Assembly: GCA_037447655.1 (NCBI GenBank)
Contig: JBBHKE010000396.1
Location: 381,665-445,664, forward strand
Direction of reading: 5' to 3'
Length of the DNA stretch: 64,000 bases
Origin: Zygnema cylindricum
Lineage: Eukaryota; Streptophyta; Zygnematophyceae; Zygnematales; Zygnemataceae
Shown here: positions 1 to 10,249 of the stretch, one piece after another
How the letters are laid out: each line of letters begins with the position of its first letter
Position numbering within the stretch: position 1 is the first letter of the stretch
The notes under the pieces: generated by a model
What the model saw: only the letters and a program-made list of their open reading frames with translations
The model's database searches: none
Told to the model about the DNA's origin: nothing
Position numbers and translations under genes: made by a program

Positions 1-1897
1 GGATAAGCACCTCTTCACTAAGATAAGAAAGATTCCCACCATTGAGATAGAGTACATGGATGGGAGGAGAGTCACTACTACTCTTGTATGATCGTTAAAT
101 CTGAAAGTGTTAATAGAAGGAAAGACATCCATAGTTACATTCTCCAATGTATTGTTTATTCATGAGCTGAACAAAAACCTCATCGCTACATCCGTATTTG
201 ATGATAAGGGTTTTGATAGTAGCACTAGGAAATGAGTCTTTACTGCTAGTTTTGAGGAGGAAGTTTATTTCACTGCTGAAAAAGGTAGCCAAGGGATGTT
301 TAGGCTGACTCTAAGCAATGAAAAGAAGAAACTTTATTATGCCAGTGTTCATGATATAATGATGTGGCATAAGAGGCTTGGGCATGTGAATCTAGATAAG
401 TTAAGAGAGATGAAAAGATGGGAGTGGTGGAAGGGATTCAGATCGGTGAGAATGAGAATCTAAGTGATTGTAGTGGATGTGCTCAAGGTAAAGCACACAG
501 ATTACCCTTTCCTAAAACAACCACCTATAAGGGAGAAAAGTTTATAGATTTAGTATACAGATATTTGGGGGCAGACCAAAGTAACATCACCTGGGGGGAA
601 GAGATTTATGATGACTACTATTAATGATTGGTCTCTTTATTCGAAGGTGTATATTTTGAAAAACAAGTCAGGAGCTCAGGATTGTTTAAAACAATGTAAA
701 ACATGGAGCAAAAAACACCATGAAACTTTAATCAAGAGAGTAAAAAATGAACAATGGTGAAGAGTATACTTCTAACCAGTTTGAGGATTTTCTAAGGGAA
801 GATAGAGTCCAACACCAAAAGACAGTTCCAAAAAACGCGGAACAGAATGAGGTAGCTAAAAGATTAAATAGGACACTAAGTGATAGTGCTAAAAATATGT
901 TGTCGGATAAAAATATAGGATAAAGGTTTTGGGTAAAAGCAATGAACTGTGCTAATTACCTCAAAAATAGAGTTCTTACTTCAGCTATAAAAGGTCAAAC
1001 ACCTTATTAGAGATCAACTGGTCGAAAACCAGACATATCTCACTTAAAGGTTTTCCGCACTCAAGTATTCAAGCTAGATACAGATCAGTCTAACTGGAAG
1101 CTAGATCCTAAAAAAAAGCCGAGATACTTATTAGGATATGATGAGGATGTTAAAGGATATAGAGCTTATGATCTAAAAGGGGAAGATATAATCTTAGTAA
1201 AGCATCTAGTAGTTATGGATGAAAGAAAGTCTGTGGATCCCTTCAAGTATACAAAGTCAGTAAAAATCGGATTTGAGTCAGAAAATTCCGATGACTTTAA
1301 GCTTCCTAATTATCCAAGTTTTAGAGAAGATGACATTCTTGCAAGTAAAAATCAGACCGAAAAGGACTCGGCAACGGAAACTCCAGTGACAACTCTACCC
1401 TAAGCAAAGACGCGGCGGAAATTGAGTTCGAATTAAGGGACACGGGAGAAGCCGAGATTGTTTCAAAGAGCCCAAGAGAACCATCTATTCTAGCCACAGC
1501 TTTTGTGGGGGGAAGAAGAAGAAGCAAAGATTGCAAAAAAAACACGTTAATAACAAGGTAACAAAACTATCTCATCAAGATGAACCTCAAACTTATGGAG
1601 AGGCGATGACTTGTCCAAAAAGGAACCGGTGGAAGACAGTCATCAATGAGGAGATGGCCTCAATTATGGCAGCCGATACTAGGGAGCTGGTGGATTATCC
1701 ACCTAACCGAAAACTAATCGGTTAAAATGGGTCTTCAAATTAAAAATAAACCCAGATAACACCATTGAGCGTTACAAAGCACGATTAGTGGCAAAAAGAT
1801 TTACACAAAAAGAAGGAATCGACTAGGAGGAAACCTTTGCCCCGGTCGTTAGATTTCCCTCCGTCCGCATACTTCTCAGTCTAGTTGCAGCGGAAGA
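1..1897 (+). pseudogene. Ty1/copia pol fragment (protease to start of RT)
   Basis: Degenerate copia polyprotein that enters the window inside the protease region and runs through the GAG pre-integrase domain (about 110-560), the integrase core (about 590-900), the integrase C-terminal region (about 960-1250) and the first third of reverse transcriptase (about 1600-1897). Conserved peptides include KHLFTKIRKIPT, MWHKRLGHVN, SHLKVF and NPDNTIERYKARLVAK. Stops and frameshifts interrupt it throughout, and several stops replace Trp, Gln or Arg codons, as expected from C-to-T or G-to-A decay. It is closest to the element at 55052-60704: the segment starting at 1215 (MDERKSVDPFKYTKS) is almost the same peptide as the one near 58473. 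It ends abruptly at 1897, where a reverse-strand LTR begins. It is non-functional. Confidence 0.9.
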
Positions 1898-2218
1898 TGC
1901 AATATGTGGTCTCCATTGACCTAAAGAATGAGCAGCCTATGTAAAGCCTCTAGGATAATATTTGCCCCTTCTACTTTCCCGGTGAATAAGCGCCGCCCAG
2001 GCACACAAATTTTCTGACCACTCTCAACCCTCTGAGAACAAGACTCTTCTGAGTCAAACGCAAAAAGAATCATTAAATAATTTTTTGACTACTCTCACCC
2101 CTCTGAGAACAAGACTCTTCTGAGTCAAACGCAAAAAGAATCACTGAATTTGCTCCCCTGAGCAGTAAGTTATGGCTGGTCAAAGATGGCCTTATATAGT
2201 TACAAGCTCATTTAGAGA
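1898..2218 (-). repeat. copia LTR fragment (U5-R), reverse strand
   Basis: Reverse-oriented 3' part of a copia LTR, starting TGCAATATG directly against the broken RT reading frame. It carries the conserved leader block TTTGCTCCCCTGAGCAGTAAG and the run CAAAAAGAATCA seen in every LTR of the lineage. A 71-bp segment is duplicated in tandem (about 2011-2081 and 2082-2152). It is interrupted at 2219 by another reverse LTR. Confidence 0.75.
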
Positions 2219-2648
2219 TGCAATTCTGTGTCCTCCATTGGACTACAGAATACTGGAAGCCTCTAGATAGTATTTAACTAACCCACTTTAAGCCACGACC
2301 ACTTCTGCCCAAGAAGACAAACTTACAATTTGACTGCACCCTTGTGTAGCCTGGACTCCCCTGAGTCCGTAGCAAAAAGAATCACTGAAAACGGCCAACC
2401 AGCCGATAAGTTATAGGGTGGCAAAGATGCCAATTTATACAAACTCTCATAGAGAGAGGACTATCTACCTAAATTTTCCTAAGTCCTTGTTTTTCCTAAT
2501 TCCCTCTCACAGCTCCTATCTACTGCCTGTACGAACCAATCACAAAACTCCGGCATGTCTTTCATGTAGCCGTCATCATGAAAGATCATGATATGTCAAA
2601 ACACTAACCAAGCATGTCCGTCATCTATCCTCGACATTCTTCCTTAAT
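2219..2648 (-). repeat. copia LTR, reverse strand, cut by the sequence gap
   Basis: Reverse LTR beginning TGCAATTCTGTGTCC, the inverted form of an LTR end reading GACACAGAATTGCA. It contains the self-complementary GGACTCCCCTGAGTCC hairpin, the TATA-like region and the upstream GTAC-rich part, and is then cut at the N run. It is nested inside the LTR that starts at 1898. Confidence 0.75.
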
Positions 2649-2658
2649 NNNNNNNNNN
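2649..2658. other. Assembly gap (10 N)
   Basis: Ten Ns. The sequence on the two sides does not join as one element. The 165 bases after the gap (2659-2823) hold nothing I recognise. Confidence 0.99.
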
Positions 2659-2823
2659 GATCCTATTAGGACTGGGGAAACACAAATTCGTTTTTATTGA
2701 CGGTGGGACCGTTTGTTTTTGCGACTGGTGGAGGTGGGGACATTTCTGTTCTGAGGGAACTCAGCCAACGTTTTTCTTAGAGACTTAAACGAGGGGACTC
2801 GTCATTCAATACCTCCCAGTTTC

Positions 2824-3103
2824 GGACTTAGAAAAATTAGAAGATAGGACCCTCTCTCCCAGAGAGCTTCTGTACAAAAGGTCAACTTTGACCCTCCATA
2901 ACTTACTGCTCAGGGGAGCAAATTCAGAGATTCTTTTTGCAACCGACTCAAGGGAGTCTTGTCTTTACAGGGGTGGAGGTGGTCAGCGTTTTTGTTTGCC
3001 AGGGTGGCAGTTATTTTTGCTTAAACACAAAGGGGTCAGGATTATCCTAGAGGCTTCTTGGAAGCTGTCCACTTTGAGGACTTATGGAGGTCTCAGAGTT
3101 ACA
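2824..3103 (+). repeat. copia LTR R-U5 fragment, forward
   Basis: Forward 3' portion of the LTR subtype that begins TGTAGAA elsewhere. It has the block GGACTTAGAAAAATTAGAAG, the leader CATAACTTACTGCTCAGGGG, the GACTCAAGGGAGTC hairpin and the LTR end CTTATGGAGGTCTCAGAG. It lacks U3. It sits inside a reverse-strand gag sequence that resumes at 3104. Confidence 0.75.
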
Positions 3104-3376
3104 GCCCCTTCAAGTGCTGTGGCGATAAGAGTAAAAGGTGTCTCCATCCCTTTCCCCTTTTTGGACACACTGCTGTCCCCGCTGCCTGCTTCCTTCATTT
3201 GGGCAGATACTGCTGCAAAAAACCTCACTCCACTAAAACATTGAGATGGACGTTTCACTTGTCCATTGATGATACCCCAATATCGTTTTTCACATAAAGC
3301 CCCTACCATCATGGCTTCCCAACAAATGAACCCAAATCCTTTTAAGATGGGCACCCTAGAGGATGGGCCCATAACC
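3104..3376 (-). pseudogene. copia gag N-terminal fragment
   Basis: Reverse-strand gag N-terminus, with MGPSSRVPILKGFGFICWE, MMVGALCEKRYWGI and a KGKGMETP segment. These match the gag starts at 32012, 40928 and 56083. The start overlaps the primer-binding site (reverse complement of GGGCCCATAACC at 3365-3376). The fragment is cut at 3103 by the forward LTR piece, and the rest of gag is lost. Its own 5' LTR lies to the right, beginning at 3377. Confidence 0.85.
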
Positions 3377-3502
3377 TGCAATTATCTGTCCCCGATTCGA
3401 CTACAGAATTCTAGAAGCCTTTAGATATTTTTTGGCTAACCCTTCTTCAGTTAGGATCACAGATGCTAAAGTATGTAAACAAGCAATCTTACTGCACCCT
3501 TG
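3377..3502 (-). repeat. 5' LTR of the reverse gag element, first part
   Basis: Starts TGCAATTATC immediately after the primer-binding site of the reverse gag fragment. It is interrupted by a solo LTR at 3503 and continues at 4506-5258 and again at 14540-14677, because a second, full-length element has also landed in it. Confidence 0.75.
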
Positions 3503-4505
3503 TGCAATTCTGTGTCCTCCATTAGACTACAGAATACAGGAAGCCTCTAGATAGAATTTAACTAACCCACTTTAAGCCACAACCACTTCTGCCCAAGAAG
3601 GCAAACTGACAATTTGACTGCACTCATGTGTAGCCTAGACTCCCCTGAGTCCGTAGCAAAAAGAATCACTGAAAACGGCCAACCAGGCGATAAGTTATGA
3701 GCCGGCAAAAATGCCATTTTATACAAAGCTCTTTTAGAGAGAGGTGTCTATCTACCAAATATTTTCTAAGTCCTATATCCCTCTCACAACCCCTATCTAC
3801 TAAAGTACGAACCAATCGTATTACTGTAAAGTACAGAAAGGTACTATGGCAGATGTACTTTCTGTACGGCCGGTGTATGACAAGGCTTTTGAGTGGACGC
3901 GTGTCATTTTTCCACTTGTCTGTATTTCCTCCGGAATATCCGCGACCGAATGTCATCCTTCCACGCGGCGCCACGTCATGCCACGTCCATAAAATCCAAA
4001 TTGACCATTCCGCGATCTCGGCGACGACGTGCGCCGTCGGATTTAAATCCGACATTAAATGTCGACCGTTCAACGTGTCTGTTTCATTTGTTTCGTGCGA
4101 AATGACGTTCGCACTAAACCTTAACAAGTTCTATGTTCGTTTCGTTTCATATTCCAGTTAGATCATTTCGGTACTATACAATAGTTTATATATGAATGAA
4201 ACCCTATATCATCTAACGGACTTCTACGACAGACTGGTTAGGGCTAACGGCTACGCCGCGCTCTACCGGTCGGGGGTTCGAGTCCTGCCGGACTCAACCT
4301 TTTTGTTGAGAGTGACTTAAGTCACTCTTTAGTCCTTCCTATGGAGCTGAGGCAGCCATGGCTCCATCGCTCTCTCTCTCCTTCAGTGACTACAACAAGT
4401 ATGGGGGAAAGAGAGAAGAGATGGAGGCAGGCTGCCATCATTTCTTATATATGTTTCCGCTAATTTATTTTAAACTAGAAAATACAAAAACTACTTATTT
4501 CAATA
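3503..4505 (-). mobile_element. Solo copia LTR, reverse strand
   Basis: A 1003-bp reverse LTR, from TGCAATTCTG to TTTCAATA (the final CA has become TA). It is flanked by near-identical 5-bp duplications, CCTTG (3498-3502) and CCCTG (4506-4510), differing by one transition. In its own orientation it holds a tRNA-like segment in antisense (4218-4299), G-box-like CACGT motifs, a TATA-like box, the R hairpin and the U5 end. It has no internal coding region. The open frames across 3666-4161 lie within the LTR and are not genes. Confidence 0.8.
4218..4299 (+). other. tRNA-like relic inside an LTR
   Basis: On the plus strand (antisense to the LTR) this segment has an A-box-like stretch (ACTGGTTAGGGCTAACGG), a GCCGCGC arm and a near-canonical B-box GGTTCGAGTCC followed by a T-arm-like CTGCCGGACTC. 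The acceptor ends do not pair well, so it is not a working tRNA gene. The same segment occurs at the same relative place in the other full LTRs. Confidence 0.6.
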
Positions 4506-5258
4506 CCCTGCGCGGTCTAGACTCCCCTGAGTCCGCAGCATAATAAATCACTAAAAGCGCCCAACTAGGCGATTAGGTGTCAAGTGGCAAAAATGCCAAA
4601 ATATATACAAACTCATAAAGAGAAAGGCGGCTATCTCCTAAATCTCTTAAGTCCTGAACCCCTCTCACAACCCTTATCTATTGATGTACGAACTAATCAA
4701 AGAATTGTAAAGTACAGAAAGGTACTATGGCTTGTGTACTTTCTGTACCGTCTATGCATGACTCGGCCATTGAGTGGACCCCTCTCTCTTCTGGACTAGC
4801 CCTTATGCTCTTTGATATTCCCGCTCTCCAATGATATCTTACCACGTGGCACCGTCTCATGTCACGCCCGAAAACTGCGAAAGCGCCCATTCGGGGATCT
4901 CGGCGATGATGCGCGCTGCCGGATCCAAAACAGCTTTAAATGCTAGCCGCTAAAAATCGATGTTTGTTATTTATTTTCGTGAGGTTTCATATTTGCACTG
5001 TAATCAAATTTTGTTTCTATGTGACTTATCCGTAATTTCGTTTATCGGATTAGTGAGCTCTGACACATTTAAATACTAATCATACCCCATGTACTTTAAA
5101 GGACTTCCACGATAGACTAGCTGAGTCTCACAGCTAGCCTTGCCGTGCTAGTTGAAGGTTCGAGTTCTACCGGACTCAACCTTTTTGGTAGAGGTGACTT
5201 ATGTCACTTCTTCTAACCTGCCTAAGGAGCCAAGGAAGCCATAGCTCCACCACCCTCT
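4506..5258 (-). repeat. 5' LTR of the reverse gag element, middle part
   Basis: Continues the LTR begun at 3377, with a hairpin remnant (GACTCCCCTGAGTCC), R, TATA region and GTAC-rich U3. It carries its own tRNA-like relic at 5101-5181. It ends at CCTCT (5254-5258), where the full-length element at 5259 is inserted. Confidence 0.75.
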
Positions 5259-6207
5259 TGTTGAAAAAGTAATTTATAGTCTTGTCCTTTATTGTCTTCT
5301 AGCAGCCCTCATACTCGTCGTAGTCACTGAGGACTTGCAGGCAGCCATGGCTGTCTCATACAGGTAAGGAGATAGAGCAAAAGCTTTAAATTCATGCAAA
5401 ACTTAGGCAGTCCCAAATAGGACTTGAACCAGTGACCTCCCGATATCTGTCGTACGGTGTAGCCGTTAACCTTATCCACTAGGTCCTATCGAAACGAAAT
5501 ACAAACTAGGTTCAGTATTTATTTATAATTTAACACGTCGGCATACTTCACTTAAACATATTACGGGACGAAGAGAACACGAAACGTGCGAGACCGCACG
5601 AAATAAATTACCGCACGAAACGACATCAAATTTCGACGGACGAAATTGAAAGTCGTTCGCGATCGAAGGCTCACGGAGGAGCCGCAATTCCGTAATGGAT
5701 TTTGGCGGTTTGCTGAGTATATGTCAGCGGGTGACACGTGGCGAAGGATGATTGGACAACGGGTATCATGGAGGGAGCAACTTTGGTTCAGGAACTGACA
5801 CGCGTTAGCGGAGCGGCCATGCCGTACTATGGCCGCACAAGAAGTACAGTAGTACCCGTACCTTCTTGTACCTTACAGTCATTTGATTAGATAGGTACAC
5901 TAGTAGTATGCTTAAAGAGATAGTTTAGGACTTAGAATATTTCTTGAATTGAGCCTCTCTCCCAGAGTACCTCTATATTTATAGGCCATCTTTAGCCAGC
6001 CATAACTTAATGCTCAGGTGAGCAAATTCAATGAATCTTTTTGCAACGGACTCAGGGGAGTCCAAACTACACAGAGGTGTAGTCGGTCAGAACTTTTGCG
6101 TCCTAGGGTGGGACTTATTCATTGTCAAAGTCAAAAGTGCATATATTATCATAGAGGCTTCACATAAGCTGGACATTCTGTGTACCAATGGAGGTCATAA
6201 AATTACA
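5259..6207 (+). repeat. 5' LTR of the chimeric element
   Basis: 949 bp, TG to CA. It has a tRNA-like relic in antisense (5406-5490), a CACGTGGC motif near 5736, GTAC palindromes near 5845-5875, a TATA-like TATTTATAGG near 5969, the hairpin GGACTCAGGGGAGTCC (6048-6063) and, 20 nt before its end, the ATG of gag (6188). Confidence 0.85.
5406..5490 (-). other. tRNA-like relic in the 5' LTR
   Basis: On the minus strand it reads as a decayed tRNA with A-box-like CCTAGTGGATAAGG and B-box GGTTCAAGTCC, and it resembles plant tRNA-Arg D and T arms by eye. The partner copy in the 3' LTR lies at 13739-13822. Anticodon-arm pairing is poor, so it is unlikely to be functional as a tRNA. Confidence 0.55.
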
Positions 6208-8164
6208 GGTTATAGGCCCACCCTCTAGGGTGCCCATTTTCAATGGAACAGGGTTCATTTATTGGGAAACTATGATGAGGGGTGCATTTTTTGAAAAAAG
6301 GCTTTGGGGCATTGTGAGTGGTCGTGTGCGTCGGCCATCCGCAAAATTGGGAGTTCCACCAGGGTTTGGAGGATCTCGGTTCACAGGAGGATCTACGGGG
6401 GCAGAAATGGTAGAGGATGTTGGAGAAAGCATCGTGTCGAATATAGGGAAGGAGAAACTCACACCGATGCCTACAGGATCGGTTCCGATAGCAGATATTC
6501 AGAAAACCGAGGCTAATGATAGTGAAATCTGGGATTTCAACAATACCGTGGCGACTCATTTTATTCTCGGGCGTCTCACCCAGGCAGTGGCTACACCTCA
6601 TCTTCATGTTGAGAAGGCAAACGAGTTGTGGGAGGCTCTTGTCAACATTTACAAGAGTGGTACAATTCAGCAGCAGAAGCTGGCAGATCAAAAGGTACAA
6701 GCATATGTATACAAAGGGGGAAAGATGTTAGATTTTTGTAATGACTTGGCTGGGTTATTTATGGAGTTGGAGAGTGCAGGGACAAGGGAGACCGAGAAAG
6801 AGAAGGTGAATACTTTGTTGATGAAACTCCCAGGTGATTATGAAAACATTGTTAACTGGGTTCAGGATTTGCCAGATCATCGATGGATCTGGAACTCCGT
6901 TGTGGGAATGATTTTGGTTCGGGAAAGCACAATTGAGATTCGGAGAGGAGGAAAGAGTGTTCATGCATTGGCTGGTGGCACTAACTGGGGGGGTAAGGAT
7001 TCTAAGCAACCTTATGGGAACTTTGGTGGAGGAGGAAGAGGAAACCATGACGGGTCTGGATCTAGGGCTTTGAAGGGGCTTTGCCATTTTTGTCAGAAGC
7101 CGGGACACTACATGGCAGAGTGCACTAAGTTGACGGAGCTGAGATTGAAGGAGGAATCGATTGAAAAACCGGCCGGAAAGAAAAAGAAGGCGTTCGTTGC
7201 AACACAAGTCGTGGGAGAGGATACCGATGATGACGATGGAGAACTTCTCCTCAACGAGGAGTTGGAGGTGAAAGGTGAGCCGGAGATTCCAAGGAGGCAA
7301 AAGTGTGCTTTCGGTGGAGTGAAAGAAGCTCCTGAAGAAGGATGGATCATTGATTCAGGAGCCTCTATGCATATGTGTAGAGAAAAACCATTGTTTACCA
7401 AAATGAGAAAGATCCCTGCTGTAGAGATAGAGTATGGGGATGGGAGAATAGTGACCACTAATTCAGTGGGATCAGTAGATCTGAAGGTCCTAGTTGATGG
7501 AAAGACATCTATAGTCACTTTCTCTGATGTTCTTTTTATTCCGGAAAAGGTACCATCTGCAGGGGGGATGAAATATATGGTTACGTTTACAGATGATTTT
7601 TCAAGGTTTACTAAGGTCTACTTCATGAAAGAAAAGAGCGAAGTCTTCACTCATTTTCAACACTACAAAGCGTGGGTGGAGAAACTACACGGTCTACCAA
7701 TTTTGGAGCTTAGATCGGATAATGGCGCGGAATATACGTCAAAAGAGTTTGAAAACTTCTTACTCAAGGAAGGTATAAGTCATAAATTGACTGTCCCATA
7801 CTCTCCGGAACAAAATGGGGTCAAAGAAAGATTAAATAGAACTATCACAGAAAGCTCTAGGTCCATGCTTGCGGATAAGGACGTCGATTCGAAATTCTGG
7901 GCTGAAGCATTAAATTGTGCAGTTTATATCAAAAATAGGATAGGTTCAAGATCGGTAGAAGCCACTCCTTATGAGATCTGGACAGGTAAAAAACCGGATG
8001 TCAGTCACTTCAAAGTCTTTGGAAGTAAATGCTTTATTTTGGATACGTCTAATGATAGATGGAAAATGGAGCCTAAGGGATTGCCGGGCGTTTTGTTAGG
8101 ATATGATGATCACTCTAAAGGTTATAGAGTGTTTGTTCTTCAGAGACAAAAAAAATCATTGTAG
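6188..8164 (+). CDS. copia gag-protease fused to a foreign integrase core
   Basis: A 658-codon open frame. Residues 1-7 are encoded by the LTR, and the frame crosses the primer-binding site. Gag (UBN2-like) fills about residues 10-270, the zinc knuckle CHFCQKPGHYMAEC about 298-311, and the aspartic protease motif WIIDSGASMHMC about 386-397. At about residue 453 (FSDVLFIPE) the frame passes straight into an integrase core (KVPSAGGMKYMVTFTDDF) of another copia family, so the GAG pre-integrase domain and the HHCC zinc finger are missing. The integrase triad is visible as TDD, SDN and NGVKE. A C-terminal SHFKVFGSKCF block follows, then a frameshift at about 8160. It is open but structurally deleted, so a working integrase is unlikely. 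Confidence 0.85.
   Translation: MEVIKLQVIGPPSRVPIFNGTGFIYWETMMRGAFFEKRLWGIVSGRVRRPSAKLGVPPGFGGSRFTGGSTGAEMVEDVGESIVSNIGKEKLTPMPTGSVPIADIQKTEANDSEIWDFNNTVATHFILGRLTQAVATPHLHVEKANELWEALVNIYKSGTIQQQKLADQKVQAYVYKGGKMLDFCNDLAGLFMELESAGTRETEKEKVNTLLMKLPGDYENIVNWVQDLPDHRWIWNSVVGMILVRESTIEIRRGGKSVHALAGGTNWGGKDSKQPYGNFGGGGRGNHDGSGSRALKGLCHFCQKPGHYMAECTKLTELRLKEESIEKPAGKKKKAFVATQVVGEDTDDDDGELLLNEELEVKGEPEIPRRQKCAFGGVKEAPEEGWIIDSGASMHMCREKPLFTKMRKIPAVEIEYGDGRIVTTNSVGSVDLKVLVDGKTSIVTFSDVLFIPEKVPSAGGMKYMVTFTDDFSRFTKVYFMKEKSEVFTHFQHYKAWVEKLHGLPILELRSDNGAEYTSKEFENFLLKEGISHKLTVPYSPEQNGVKERLNRTITESSRSMLADKDVDSKFWAEALNCAVYIKNRIGSRSVEATPYEIWTGKKPDVSHFKVFGSKCFILDTSNDRWKMEPKGLPGVLLGYDDHSKGYRVFVLQRQKKSL
6208..6222 (+). 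promoter_or_regulatory. Primer-binding site (internal tRNA-iMet type), mutated
   Basis: GGTTATAGGCCCACC directly abuts the LTR end. In the sister elements it reads GGTTATGGGCCCACC, the complement of the anticodon stem-loop of plant initiator tRNA-Met, not of its 3' end. This copy has one G-to-A change in the stretch opposite the anticodon. Confidence 0.8.
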
Positions 8165-10087
8165 CAAGGAATAACGTTGTGAAAGATGAACTAGACTCGA
8201 TAGACTTATTTCACATGACAGAGCAGTAGAAGCGGCAAAAAGTACAAGACTATGTCATTTTAGATAGCATCCATAATATTGTCCCACAGATGCAAAATTC
8301 ACCAGTGATACCACCAGAGTCGGAACATAATTGGGTTCCACAACAGGTTCGTTTCGAAGCACAACAAAAGCAGTCAATGCCTACGGATCGCAACCAGCGC
8401 AACAAGCGTTACGCACGGGATTCGACAATTTCAGCCTCAGAATTTCCGGGGGGAAGAAGATCCAGTAGCCGTCTGCAAGCAAGTTCTCACTTTGCCTACT
8501 CGGCAGCCTCAAAGGAGCCTCTGACCATCTGGGAAGCCTTCTCATCACCGGAGCCAAATCACTGGATTGAGGCAGCAAACGATGAAATGAAGTCGATCAT
8601 GGAGGCTCAGACTTGGGAGCTTGTGGACCTTCCTCCGCATCGAAAAGCGATCGTCAGCAAATGGGTATTCAAGGTGAAGTTAAATCCAGATATTACCATT
8701 GAACGATACAAGGCTAGACTTGTGGCAAAGGGTTATAATCAAAAGAAAGGAATTGACTTTGAAGAAACTTTTTCTCCTATTGTAAGATTTCCTACAGTTA
8801 GGATTTTGCTATCTCTAGCTGCTATAGAAGATATGGAAATTCATTAGATGGATGTAAAGACGGCCCTTCTGCATGGAGAACTAGAAGAGACCATTTACAT
8901 GCAGCAGCATGAAATGCAGAACCAAGAAAAGAGCACTTAGTATGTAAACTGCTAAAATCATTGTACGACCTAAAATAGGCCCAGAGGCAATGGATTCTTA
9001 AACTTGATGAATTCTTAACTGGTCTAGGCTTTAATAGGATAAGCTCTGATCACTCTGTGTATGTTTTATAGGGTGAGGATGGAATAGTATATATAGAGGC
9101 ATACGTAGATGATCTACTATTAGTCAGCAAATCAATGGTTGAAATTAACAAAATTAAAACTCCTTTGAAATCACGGTTCGAGATGAAAGACCTCGGTGAG
9201 GCAAAATATATTTTGGGTATTCAGGTAGAGAGGGACAGGAAAAACAGATAAATAAAATTGACTCAAAAAGAGGCTATTGGAAACATGTTAGATGAATATG
9301 GAATGCGGGGGGCAAAAGGATGTGTAACACCAATGGAGTTTCGGCATAGGTTAGAGGGGGAAGAAACAGAACCGGGTGTTATTGTCAGTGAAATTTTTGA
9401 GTCAGGGGAGGATGATCCTATGACACTAATACCTTACAGACAGATAGTGGGAAGTTTAATTTATTTCATAAACTGTACCCGTTCGGATATTGGTGCAGCA
9501 GTTGGGGCACTCAACAGAAGTCTAGAGAATCCAAGGAAATCTGACCGTGATGCAGCAAGAAGAGTTTTAAGATACTTGGCAGGAACCAAAGACCTCAAAC
9601 TCACACTAGGTGGAGGAGAAGTGAAGCTGCAAACATGGAGTGATGCAAGCTATGGCGATATGCCAAGTCGAAAATCCACCACGGGATTCGTTCTGCAAAT
9701 TGGGAACGGGACTTGTTGTTGGAGCAGCAAACTTCAAAAGGTCACGGCACAATCGACGATGGAGTCAAAATATATGGCAGCAAGCTCGGCCCTCAAAGAA
9801 CTCCTATGGGTGAAATCCGTGTTACAAGAATTGGGATACATGCAGGTTGGTCCACAGGTGATCTGGTGTGATAACCAGGCTGCCATTGCCATTGCTTCTA
9901 ACCCAAGTCACCATTTCAAAAGCAAGCACATGGATGTAAGATTACACTTTGTAAGAGAAAAAGTGTTCTCTAGAGTGATTAAATAATGTTATTTGCCAGA
10001 TACAAAAATGGTTGCTAATATGCTCACTAAAGCTCTTCCGGCTCCTAAACTGAAGTATTATAGGGACGCAGTGGGATTAAGTGAATA
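8165..10087 (+). pseudogene. Second-family copia RT and RNase H, broken
   Basis: Continues the foreign family after a frameshift. RT begins with WVFKVKLNPDITIERYKARL (about 8659-8718) and runs to DMEIH, where a stop at 8846 probably replaces Gln. The catalytic AYVDDLLLVSKS lies near 9100-9135. After a stop at about 9250 the frame reopens at 9258-9986 with the RNase H landmarks WSDASYGD, TMESKYMA and WCDNQAAIAIASNP. A last piece reads MLTKALPAPKLKYY and ends at 10087. Compared with the main family it uses different wording throughout (TKDLKLTLGG, SRKSTTGFVLQ), so it is a separate lineage. At least four inactivating changes are visible. Confidence 0.85.
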
Positions 10088-10249
10088 GCTGAGTTGCTAC
10101 ACAGCTATACTGCTATCCTGCTCTAGTCCAATAATATGAATATATTGGGACTACGTAACTTGCTAAAATTGCTATGTTTCTATGCTGCGATGCTGCGCTA
10201 GTTCGACATCGCAGCTGCGATGACAAACTGAGTCTAAAGCTTTAGGGGA
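10088..10249 (+). other. Second-family 3' leader with polypurine tract
   Basis: Non-coding stretch between the second-family pol stop and its LTR. It holds CTGCGATGCTGCG/CGCAGCTGCG motifs and ends in the purine run AGGGGAG (10243-10249) directly before TGTTATTTTTTG, the usual polypurine-tract position. Confidence 0.6.

Noticed and set aside
3666-4161. Overlapping 153- and 154-codon frames on both strands
   Set aside because: They lie wholly in a solo LTR and are not conserved in the other LTR copies.
4218-4299. Functional tRNA gene
   Set aside because: Acceptor and anticodon stems do not pair properly and the unit is repeated in every LTR; kept only as a tRNA-like relic.
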